DNA of 12,712 nt, from NCBI GenBank assembly GCA_900550355.1, contig URRT01000044.1, positions 1 to 12,712 of the forward strand, read 5' to 3'. The DNA comes from an uncultured Collinsella sp. GTDB taxonomy: Bacteria; Actinomycetota; Coriobacteriia; Coriobacteriales; Coriobacteriaceae. Of the stretch, positions 6,939-12,712 are shown piece after piece; positions within the stretch are counted from its first letter, which is position 1, and the number at the start of each line of letters is the position of its first letter. A program made the position numbers and the translations under genes. Below the pieces are notes generated by a model, which saw only the letters and a program-made list of their open reading frames with translations, was not told the origin of the DNA and ran no database searches.

Positions 6939-7061
6939 TCAGGAAAGCCCTTCCCACTCTGAATACATCCAGCGAACGTATGCGAGCGTGTTGTCCAGAA
7001 CGGCCTCGTCATCGAGGTGATGGAAAATGTCACCCCAAACGCTTGCCACGGTTGCGTCCAC
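6939..7061 (-). pseudogene. Possible C-terminal gene remnant (about 40 codons)
   Basis: After the flavodoxin terminator, the minus strand reads 40 codons with protein-like composition: VDATVASVWGDIFHHL, then DDEAVLDNTLAYVRWMY, then a TGA at 6941-6939. The only start-like codon is a GTG at 7061, and nothing resembling an RBS precedes it, because the upstream sequence is the terminator T-tract. I do not recognise the family. The best reading is the tail of a gene whose 5' part has been lost. A chance open frame is a real alternative. Confidence 0.25.
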
Positions 7062-7071
7062 AAGTGTCAAG

Positions 7072-7099
7072 AAAAAAGCCTCGAGAATCTCGAGGCTTT
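7072..7099 (-). terminator. Intrinsic terminator of the flavodoxin-like gene
   Basis: AAAGCCTCGAG (7075-7085) and CTCGAGGCTTT (7089-7099) form a perfect 11-bp stem with a 3-nt loop. On the minus strand it ends in six Ts (7077-7072). It lies 41 bp after the flavodoxin-like stop codon and is the cleanest terminator in the window. Confidence 0.93.
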
Positions 7100-7140
7100 C
7101 ACGTTTGTACGATTGAACGCGCGGCACCGCGAGCGACGGT

Positions 7141-7692
7141 CTACTCGCCCAAAACGGCCTTCTTGGCGGCTGCGGCCATGTTGTCCAGATCTTCCTTGGT
7201 GGGGTGATCCTTTGCGGCGACCCAGTTATCGAGCAGCATCTTAAAGCGGACATTGTCGGGATCTTGCTCGAGCATGGCCTCGTAGCGCTGCTTGACCGCG
7301 GGACCCATCTTGCCCTGGCACATTGCCCAACCCACAAGCTCGGCATCCTCGGCCAAATTGGAGGTCACGCGATTGATAATCTGCTGATAATAGCTCTGGT
7401 CGGCGCCAAAACCGCAGGTACCAAAGAGGAAAACGCGCTTGCCGTGCAGAGCGGAGAGCAGCGCGGCAACCGAAGGCGTGCACGCGCCCTTGTCGCACCA
7501 AAAACCGACGAGCACCGTGTCGGCCGCGCAGGCGCCCTGCGCCTCGAGCGCAACCTGATCTGCATCCGCATCGTCGCTCAACGCCGCGGCATGGACAAAC
7601 TCAACACCCGCAGCCTGCAGAGCGCGCTTGATCGCACCCGAAACCATCCTGGTATTACCGCTCTTGCTGTTAACCACCAAAGAGCACGTCAT
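7141..7692 (-). CDS. Flavodoxin-like FMN protein
   Basis: 183 residues. The N-terminus CSLVVNSKSGNTRMV (3-17) is a beta strand followed by the FMN-phosphate loop (SKSGNT) of flavodoxins. Later strands are VLVGFWCDKGAC (60-71) and RVFLFGTCGFG (86-96), in the usual order for the fold. The C-terminal region (about 130-183) is mostly helical and longer than in a minimal flavodoxin, as in flavodoxin-family proteins of anaerobes that serve specific redox partners. Cytoplasmic electron carrier is the likely role; the partner is unknown. Cysteines at 3, 55, 66, 71, 93 and 125 are numerous, but there is no iron-sulfur motif. Start: ATG at 7692 with GAGG about 10 nt upstream. A GTG two codons earlier (7698) is a possible alternative. 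The gene stands alone with its own promoter region and terminator; the ABC genes upstream end 127 bp away. Confidence 0.85.
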   Translation of the reverse strand: MTCSLVVNSKSGNTRMVSGAIKRALQAAGVEFVHAAALSDDADADQVALEAQGACAADTVLVGFWCDKGACTPSVAALLSALHGKRVFLFGTCGFGADQSYYQQIINRVTSNLAEDAELVGWAMCQGKMGPAVKQRYEAMLEQDPDNVRFKMLLDNWVAAKDHPTKEDLDNMAAAAKKAVLGE

Positions 7693-7751
7693 AGTCACGT
7701 TGCCTCGTATCCCCCAAAACTAAAGCCACTAATGCAATTTATTAGATGAAT

Positions 7752-7791
7752 ATCTTAGTACTAACGTGACAGATGTAAACCACCGTCTGTC
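7752..7791 (-). promoter_or_regulatory. Probable promoter with operator-like palindromes, flavodoxin-like gene
   Basis: On the minus strand TTTACA (7779-7774), 16 bp, then TAAGAT (7757-7752) makes a plausible -35/-10 pair. TTAGTACTAA (7755-7764) is a perfect 10-bp palindrome overlapping the -10, and GACAGA (7768-7773) with TCTGTC (7786-7791) is an inverted repeat spanning the -35. This suggests repressor binding, but no regulator gene is adjacent. Confidence 0.5.
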
Positions 7792-7819
7792 GATTGATTA
7801 ATTTGCCCCACGGGCTTGC

Positions 7820-9679
7820 TCACTGGGCGAATTGGCTGCGGTAGAGTTCGGCGTAGAAGCCGCCTGCCGCTAGCAGCTCGTCGTGCGTGCCGCACTCGAT
7901 AATCTGCCCGTCGCGCATCACCAGAATGCAGTCGGCGTTACGAATCGTGCTCAGGCGGTGCGCCACGACAAAGCTTGTGCGGCCAGCCATGAGCTCGTCG
8001 AATGCCGCCTGCACCTGCAGCTCGGTACGCGTATCGATGCTCGACGTTGCCTCGTCCAGCAGCAGAATCGCCGGGTCGGTGAGCATGACGCGCGCGATGC
8101 ACAGCAGCTGTTTTTGACCCTGGCTAAACGTGCCGCCGTCCTCGCCGATTACCGTATCGTAGCCGCCTGGCAGCTGCACGATAAACTTGTGCGCGTGCGC
8201 GCGCTTGGCAGCTTCGATAACCTGCTCGCGCGTGGCGTCGGGACAGCCGTAGGCGATGTTTTCCGCCACCGTGCCCTCGAACAGCCAAGTGTCCTGCAAC
8301 ACCATGCCAAAGGCGCGGCGAAGGCTTGCGCGCGTGTAGTCACGCGAAGACCGGCCATCGACCATGATGCGACCGGCATCGATATCGTAAAAACGCAGCA
8401 GCAAATTGATGAGCGTTGTCTTGCCACAGCCCGTAGGACCGACCAGGGCAAAGCGCATGCCGGGCTTAGCCTCGATGCAGATGTCCTGAAGCAGCTTGCG
8501 GTCGGGCACGTAGCTAAAGTCCACATGCTCAAGGGCGACCTCGCCCTGCGGTGCGGCAAGTTCCACGGCATCTGGCGCGTCGGGCTCCTGCTCGCGCGCA
8601 TCGAGCAGCGCAAACATGCGGCGCGCCGAGGCATACGCGGTCTGGATCTGCGTAATGACGTTGGTGACCTCGTTGAACGGCTTGGTGTACTGGTTGGCAT
8701 AGGACAGGAAGATCTGCACGCCGCCCACCGTAAGCGCCGCGGGCACGCCCGTGATCACGCCCACGCAGCCGATCACAGCGACCACGGCATAGATGATGTT
8801 ATTGATAAAGCGCGTACCGGGGTTGGAGAGCGAACCCATAAACTGCGCGCGCTCGCCCGCGGTGTAGAGCTCGGCATTGAGGGCATCGAAGCGCTGCTGG
8901 GCGTTAGGGCCATAGGCAAAGGCGTCGACAAGCTTTTGCTCGCCTACGTACTCCTCGATATGACCACCGAGCTGCCCTTGAATACGCTGCTGTGCCGTAA
9001 AGCTTTTGTTGGAAAGCTTGGCAATAGCACCAGCTGCAAAAATGGAAAGCGGCGTGATGAGTACCACCACGAGCGTCATGGTCAGGTTAATGGAGAGCAT
9101 AAACGCGAGCGTGCCCACGATGGTGATAACACCGGCGAAGAGCTGCGTAAAGCCCTGCAGCAGACCGTCGCCCACCTGATCGACGTCGTTGACCACGCGG
9201 CTCATAAGGTCGCCGTGGGCATGGCTGTCGATAAAGCTGAGCGGCATACGGCTGAGCTTATCGCTCGCCTCCACGCGCATGTCGCGCACCGTTTCGTAGG
9301 ACAGGCGGTTAACGCAATAGCCCTGTAGCCACTGGAAGGCCGCGGCCCCCACCACGACGAGCGCGAGTTTGGTAACAAGCGGCAGCAGCGCGTCGAAGTC
9401 CACCTGCCCGGCGGCGACGATAAGGTCGATGCCCTCGCCGATGAGAATGGGCGTATAGAGTTGCAAGATCACCGAGACGGCGGCACTCACAAACGACGCT
9501 ACAAACGAAATGCGATGCGGGCGAACATAGCCCAGTAGGCGGCGGGTCACCGCACCCACGGGATAGCGCTCGGGATCGCCGGGCTGGCGCGGACCGTCGC
9601 CCAGGTCGTTGAGGTTATCGTTACCGGACACGTTGGCCGTCATCGTGGCGACCGAACCGGAGGAAGTGTACGGATTCAT
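7820..9679 (-). CDS. Heterodimeric ABC exporter, catalytic-site subunit (TMD-NBD)
   Basis: 619 residues: six membrane helices (about 55-350) fused to an ATPase domain. Motifs: Walker A GPTGCGKTT (414-422), Q-loop Q462, signature FSQGQ (518-522, altered from LSGGQ), Walker B ILLLDE with catalytic E543, switch H574 in AHRLSTI. The Walker B and H-loop are intact; only the signature is unusual. The partner gene upstream has the complementary pattern (normal signature, altered Walker B and H-loop). This is the arrangement known for heterodimeric exporters such as TM287/288 and BmrCD, with one working and one degenerate ATP site. A hydrophilic N-terminal extension of about 45 residues precedes the membrane domain. 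The ATG directly abuts the partner's TAA, with GGAGGG inside that gene as RBS, so translation is coupled. The cargo (drug, lipid or peptide) cannot be told. Confidence 0.95.
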   Translation of the reverse strand: MNPYTSSGSVATMTANVSGNDNLNDLGDGPRQPGDPERYPVGAVTRRLLGYVRPHRISFVASFVSAAVSVILQLYTPILIGEGIDLIVAAGQVDFDALLPLVTKLALVVVGAAAFQWLQGYCVNRLSYETVRDMRVEASDKLSRMPLSFIDSHAHGDLMSRVVNDVDQVGDGLLQGFTQLFAGVITIVGTLAFMLSINLTMTLVVVLITPLSIFAAGAIAKLSNKSFTAQQRIQGQLGGHIEEYVGEQKLVDAFAYGPNAQQRFDALNAELYTAGERAQFMGSLSNPGTRFINNIIYAVVAVIGCVGVITGVPAALTVGGVQIFLSYANQYTKPFNEVTNVITQIQTAYASARRMFALLDAREQEPDAPDAVELAAPQGEVALEHVDFSYVPDRKLLQDICIEAKPGMRFALVGPTGCGKTTLINLLLRFYDIDAGRIMVDGRSSRDYTRASLRRAFGMVLQDTWLFEGTVAENIAYGCPDATREQVIEAAKRAHAHKFIVQLPGGYDTVIGEDGGTFSQGQKQLLCIARVMLTDPAILLLDEATSSIDTRTELQVQAAFDELMAGRTSFVVAHRLSTIRNADCILVMRDGQIIECGTHDELLAAGGFYAELYRSQFAQ

Positions 9680-11542
9680 TTAGCAGCCCTCCTTTGCGCA
9701 GACAGATGCGGGGGCGGTCGGGGCGCCTGGGGTGGACGCGGGCGCTGTGCTCCCCCGCTGGCCCTCAAGCTCCTCGCGGCGCAGCTGCGACTGGCAAATC
9801 TCGCGATAGAGCTGGCAGGTCGCGTACAGCTCATCATGCGTGCCCAGACCCGCAACCGAGCCGTGGTCGAGTACGCAGATCATGTCGGCGTCGCGCACGG
9901 TCGAGACGCGCTGGCTCACGATGACGGTCGTGAGCGGCAGCCCGCCCTCGACGGCACCGCGCACGCTGCGCTCGCGAATGGCATGGCGAAGCGCCGCGTC
10001 GGTCTTAAAGTCGAGCGCCGACGCGGAGTCATCCATGATCAATATCTGAGGCAAGCCCACTAGGGCACGCGCGATGGTCAGACGCTGGCGCTGGCCACCG
10101 CTGAAGTTCTTACCGCCCGCCTCGACCGGGGCATCGAGCCCCTGCGACTTGCTGCGCACGAACTCGCTCGCTTGCGCCATATCGAGCGCTGCCCAGAGCT
10201 CCTCGTCGGTCGCGGCTTCATCGCGCCAGGTCAGGTTGCTGCGGATAGTGCCGCTCACCAGCGACGCACGCTGCGGAACAGTCGCAACCACATGGCGCAG
10301 CTGGTCGAGCGGCCAAGCGCGCACGTCGGCGCCCATCACGCACACGCTGCCGGCGCCTGCATCGTACAGGCGCGGGATAAGCGAAACGAGCGTGGACTTA
10401 CCGCTGCCCGTGCCGCCGATAATGCCGAGTGTTTTGCCCAGTGGGAGTTCCAGGGTCACATCGTTGACGGCGTTGGCCGCACCGGCGCCAAACGAGAAGC
10501 TCGCATGGCTCAAGCTCAGCGCAGGGGCCGGGGCGTCGACGTCCGTCGCGGGTGCCTGGGGCAGCGCAACCGGCTGATTGCCCTCGTCGGTGATGCTCGG
10601 CACGCAATTGAGCACCTCGTTGATACGCGACGCGCTGGCGCTCGCCTTGGTAAAGACCACGACCAGGTTGGCGACGTACACGATGGAGGTCAGGGTCTGC
10701 GTCATGTAGTTGACGAACGCCATGACCTGGCCCTGCGTGAGCTCGCCCACGTTGACCTGAATGCCGCCCACCCACAGGATGGCGCACACGCCCAGGTTCA
10801 TCACCAAAAACGTGACGGGGTTGAGAATCGACGAGAGCCTGCCCACCGCGATGGCGACATGCGCCTGGTCATCGGCCGCCTGGGCGAAACGCTCACGCTC
10901 ATGGTCCTCACGCACAAACGCGCGGACCACGCGGGCGCCCGAAAGCCCCTCGCGGCAGATAAGCGCGATGCGGTCGAGCTTTGCCTGCAGCTGCTTGTAG
11001 TACGGGATGCAGTGCGCCATGACAAACCAAAACACCAGGCCGATGGCGGGCGTGCAGATCAAAAAGATAATGCCGAGTTTAAGGTCGATGGCGAGGGCCG
11101 CAACCATGGAGCCCACCGCCAGGAAAGGCCAGCGGATGAGCATGCGCACACCCAGCGCCACGGCCAGCTGCACCTGGTTGACGTCGTTGGTGATGCGCGT
11201 GATGAGCGACGGCGTGCCAAAGCGATCGAGCTCGGCATAGCTCAGCTTGTTGATGTGTTCGTAGAGTGCGCCACGAATGTCGGTGCCCATGCCCTGTGAG
11301 GTCAGCGCCGCCATCTTTTGGCAGACAAGCGTAAACGAGATGCCGATCACGGCCATGGCGCCAAGCAGCATACCGTAGTGGACGACGGCGTTGACATCGT
11401 GCACACCGATGCCCTTGTCGATCATCTGCGCAATCACCAGCGGCGTAAGCAGGTCAAAGATCACTTCGATCAACTTGCACGCAGGGCCGATCACCATATA
11501 CCGGCGAAACTTACCACCAAAACGCCTGAGCAACTCAATCAT
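9680..11542 (-). CDS. Heterodimeric ABC exporter, degenerate-site subunit (TMD-NBD)
   Basis: 620 residues: six membrane helices within about 15-305, then an ATPase domain. Walker A GGTGSGKST (376-384), Q-loop Q424, signature FSGGQ (480-484). Walker B reads ILIMDD, so D505 replaces the catalytic glutamate, and the switch histidine is replaced by Q544 (SQRVST). These two changes mark the non-hydrolysing half of heterodimeric exporters. The site they spoil is completed by the partner's altered FSQGQ signature, so all defects fall in one composite site. The C-terminus has a Pro/Ala/Thr-rich tail (about 598-620). Start: ATG at 11542, 9 nt after AGGGAG. A TTG at 11575 gives a longer frame but has no better RBS. 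It is the first gene of the two-gene unit; the promoter is probably at 11587-11616. Confidence 0.95.
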   Translation of the reverse strand: MIELLRRFGGKFRRYMVIGPACKLIEVIFDLLTPLVIAQMIDKGIGVHDVNAVVHYGMLLGAMAVIGISFTLVCQKMAALTSQGMGTDIRGALYEHINKLSYAELDRFGTPSLITRITNDVNQVQLAVALGVRMLIRWPFLAVGSMVAALAIDLKLGIIFLICTPAIGLVFWFVMAHCIPYYKQLQAKLDRIALICREGLSGARVVRAFVREDHERERFAQAADDQAHVAIAVGRLSSILNPVTFLVMNLGVCAILWVGGIQVNVGELTQGQVMAFVNYMTQTLTSIVYVANLVVVFTKASASASRINEVLNCVPSITDEGNQPVALPQAPATDVDAPAPALSLSHASFSFGAGAANAVNDVTLELPLGKTLGIIGGTGSGKSTLVSLIPRLYDAGAGSVCVMGADVRAWPLDQLRHVVATVPQRASLVSGTIRSNLTWRDEAATDEELWAALDMAQASEFVRSKSQGLDAPVEAGGKNFSGGQRQRLTIARALVGLPQILIMDDSASALDFKTDAALRHAIRERSVRGAVEGGLPLTTVIVSQRVSTVRDADMICVLDHGSVAGLGTHDELYATCQLYREICQSQLRREELEGQRGSTAPASTPGAPTAPASVCAKEGC

Positions 11543-11586
11543 AAAAAGGCGCTCCCTATCATCATTCACACTCAATTCGAATCATG

Positions 11587-11616
11587 ATAGTACGGTGAGC
11601 TCAAAAGAAGCGTAAA
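11587..11616 (-). promoter_or_regulatory. Probable promoter of the ABC exporter operon
   Basis: On the minus strand TTTACG (11616-11611), an 18-bp spacer and TACTAT (11592-11587) precede the first exporter gene by about 45 bp. Two small palindromes, ATTCGAAT and TCATGA, lie between the -10 and the gene and could be operator halves. No regulator gene is next to it. Confidence 0.45.
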
Positions 11617-11638
11617 CAACTCGTCATTTCTGGCGAGA

Positions 11639-11668
11639 TTCAAGAGCGGGTTAACCGCCTGATATACT
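11639..11668 (+). promoter_or_regulatory. Probable extended -10 promoter of the surface-protein gene
   Basis: TATACT (11663-11668) is preceded by TG at 11660-11661, an extended -10. The -35 is poor (TTCAAG, 11639-11644, 18-bp spacer), as is common with extended -10 promoters. GGTTAACC (11649-11656) is a perfect 8-bp palindrome in the spacer and may bind a regulator. The start codon is 50 bp downstream. Confidence 0.5.
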
Positions 11669-11718
11669 TACATTAGTGCTACCAAGTTAGTCGCCGACCC
11701 TTGAAATGAGGTGCCGAG

Positions 11719-12712
11719 ATGAACGACATTCTCGCAAGAAGAGCAAGACGAGCAACTGTGGGCATCGCCCTTTCCGCGGCACTTGTCGCGGGAATCGCCC
11801 CCGTAGCGGCGATCGCGGCAGAAACCAGCTCCCCCACCGGTGCAGTCGCCTTGCAAACGGAAGACGCGGCCACCGAAAAAGAAAAAGCGCATGCGGCCAT
11901 GCAGGAAGCGCTCAAAAACCTCGAGGCCGCAAAAGACGCCGCAAGTCCCGAGAAAATTGCGGAAATCGATGAAGACATTGCCGCATTTCAAGAACTCTAC
12001 GACATGGTGGTGGCGGAAGCCGCCAAACGGAGGGAACCCCTTCCCGCCATGCAAGCGAACGTCGATGCAGCCCAAGCCAAATACGATGAGGCCCACAACC
12101 GGACAAGCGGCCTTCAGGCAGAATTGGATAAGGCACTTGAAGCACTCGGCGACGAGGAGCCCAGCACAGCTATTAAGGAGCAAATAAAGCAGTTGCGCAG
12201 TGAGATCATGTCGGCAGAAAGGCGAGAAAAATCTTGTGAAGATGATCTTCACCGCTACCAACGCCGGCTCGAAAGCCAGGAAAAACAGGTTCAGTATTTC
12301 GAAAGTGAGGCAGAGGAAGCTAAAGCCCAGATCGACGAGGACATTGCCAAGCGAAATGCGCTCCTCGGCGATTTGGAAAAGGCGCAAGCGGCCTATGACG
12401 ACGCCTGCAAGGCATACGAAGAGGCAAAGGCCGCGGCAGACAAGGCCGCCTCGCCCGAGATAACGAAACCGACCGAGACGACGCCTCCCTCCAACTCGGC
12501 GCAACCGGCCGAGGCAACACAGCCCGCCAGCTCGCCCGCGACCGGCAAAAATACCCCGCCAAGCTCCACCAAGCAGGCGAACTCGAGCAGCAGCAAGCAA
12601 GCAAATATGACCGCCGGCAAGCTCGCAAACACGGGCGACACAGCACCGAGCGCAATCGCACTCGCAGCAGTCGCCGCCGCAGGCCTCGCAATAACCGCCA
12701 CCGCCACACGCC
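11719..12712 (+). CDS. Secreted coiled-coil surface protein with LANTG sorting signal (3' end cut by window)
   Basis: 331 residues are visible and the frame is still open at the window end. Signal peptide: RR-rich N-region (7-11), hydrophobic core (12-33), likely cleavage after A34 (AIAA/E). Residues about 50-250 are Ala/Glu/Lys-rich with heptad character and predict long coiled coils. IDEDIA occurs twice, at 83-88 and 205-210. A Pro/Ser/Thr-rich wall-spanning stretch follows (about 250-300). LANTG (302-306) plus D, a hydrophobic helix and an arginine at the edge form a sortase-type sorting signal with Ala in place of the usual Pro. Probably covalently wall-anchored; the surface function is unknown. 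Two cysteines (173, 230) could pair. Start: ATG at 11719, 7 nt after GAGG. AAA, GAA and CAA codons are more frequent here than in neighbouring genes. Probably only a few residues are missing. Confidence 0.88.
   Translation, partial: MNDILARRARRATVGIALSAALVAGIAPVAAIAAETSSPTGAVALQTEDAATEKEKAHAAMQEALKNLEAAKDAASPEKIAEIDEDIAAFQELYDMVVAEAAKRREPLPAMQANVDAAQAKYDEAHNRTSGLQAELDKALEALGDEEPSTAIKEQIKQLRSEIMSAERREKSCEDDLHRYQRRLESQEKQVQYFESEAEEAKAQIDEDIAKRNALLGDLEKAQAAYDDACKAYEEAKAAADKAASPEITKPTETTPPSNSAQPAEATQPASSPATGKNTPPSSTKQANSSSSKQANMTAGKLANTGDTAPSAIALAAVAAAGLAITATATR

Larger units (their letters stand above)
6581..7140. other. 560-bp region without a convincing gene, rich in inverted repeats
   Basis: Between the LTA-synthase-like gene and the flavodoxin-like gene lie, in order, a 129-bp nested palindrome, a plus-strand terminator, an imperfect 110-bp palindrome, a possible gene scrap on the minus strand and a minus-strand terminator. 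Short ORFs here run through hairpins or terminators on both strands, so I do not call them genes. The region looks like a landing zone for intergenic repeats or non-coding RNA. Confidence 0.7.

Noticed and set aside
6706..6957. A minus-strand frame containing the protein-like stretch FDLYMFSGYPYDKPRSNN
   Set aside because: It runs through the plus-strand terminator and both palindromes and has no RBS. The stretch looks peptide-like, but the surrounding structure explains the sequence better.
7800..7819. A terminator just after the ABC exporter operon
   Set aside because: Only a 4-bp GCCC/GGGC stem is present with a poor T-tract, too weak to call.
7883..9328. A 481-codon plus-strand open frame opposite an ABC exporter gene
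   Set aside because: Antisense shadow. The minus strand holds intact Walker A, signature and Walker B motifs, and the plus-strand product has no recognisable fold and no RBS.
10172..11299. A 375-codon plus-strand open frame opposite the other ABC exporter gene
   Set aside because: Antisense shadow, His/Arg/Ala-rich, with no motif. The same holds for the plus-strand frames opposite kup (1395-2465 and 2529-3083) and the nitroreductase (3179-4114).
11668..12600. A 310-codon minus-strand frame opposite the surface-protein gene
   Set aside because: Its Gly/Cys/Phe/Leu-rich composition is the mirror of a Lys/Glu/Ala coiled coil. The plus strand has an RBS, signal peptide and sorting signal.

Overview
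The window looks like chromosomal DNA from a GC-rich Gram-positive gut actinobacterium of the class Coriobacteriia, most like Collinsella. This is an inference. It rests on strong G/C bias at third codon positions (long antisense ORFs mirror every real gene), the style of the protein sequences, an LTA-synthase-type enzyme, a sortase substrate with a non-canonical LxxTGD signal, and recurring intergenic palindromes. No rRNA, tRNA, integrase, transposase or CRISPR array is visible.

Layout, left to right. (1) 1-3059, minus strand: a potassium-related cluster. kup (K+ uptake) is followed by a 56-residue single-span membrane protein, then by the 5' part of a KdpD-like sensor kinase that has the four-helix DUF4118 membrane domain but no N-terminal KdpD/Usp domain and runs off the left edge. 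A palindrome with a T-tract sits just before the kinase RBS. (2) 3182-4066, minus: a short palindrome and a nitroreductase-family flavoprotein. (3) 4280-6580, plus: a polytopic LTA-synthase/phosphoglycerol-transferase-like enzyme, divergent from the nitroreductase. (4) 6581-7140: 560 bp with no convincing gene but densely structured. It holds a 30-bp inverted repeat enclosing a nested hairpin, a plus-strand terminator, a second imperfect palindrome, a possible gene scrap and a minus-strand terminator. (5) 7141-7692, minus: a flavodoxin-like protein. (6) 7820-11542, minus: two adjacent genes for a heterodimeric ABC exporter, with one catalytically degenerate ATP site formed by complementary substitutions in the two subunits. 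(7) 11719 to the right edge, plus: a secreted coiled-coil surface protein with signal peptide and LANTG sorting motif. It is nearly complete and cut by the window end.

The K+ cluster suggests a potassium transporter next to a Kdp-family sensor. The ABC pair is a single functional unit. The LTA-synthase-like enzyme and the sortase substrate both belong to the cell envelope. The other genes look like ordinary single-gene units. I see no clear new defence or mobile system. The most unusual material is the set of palindromic intergenic elements (707-768, 3182-3216, 6602-6730, 6817-6926) and the kup / small membrane protein / KdpD-like kinase arrangement. Several starts were moved inward from the longest ORF because a good Shine-Dalgarno sequence lies inside the longer version.
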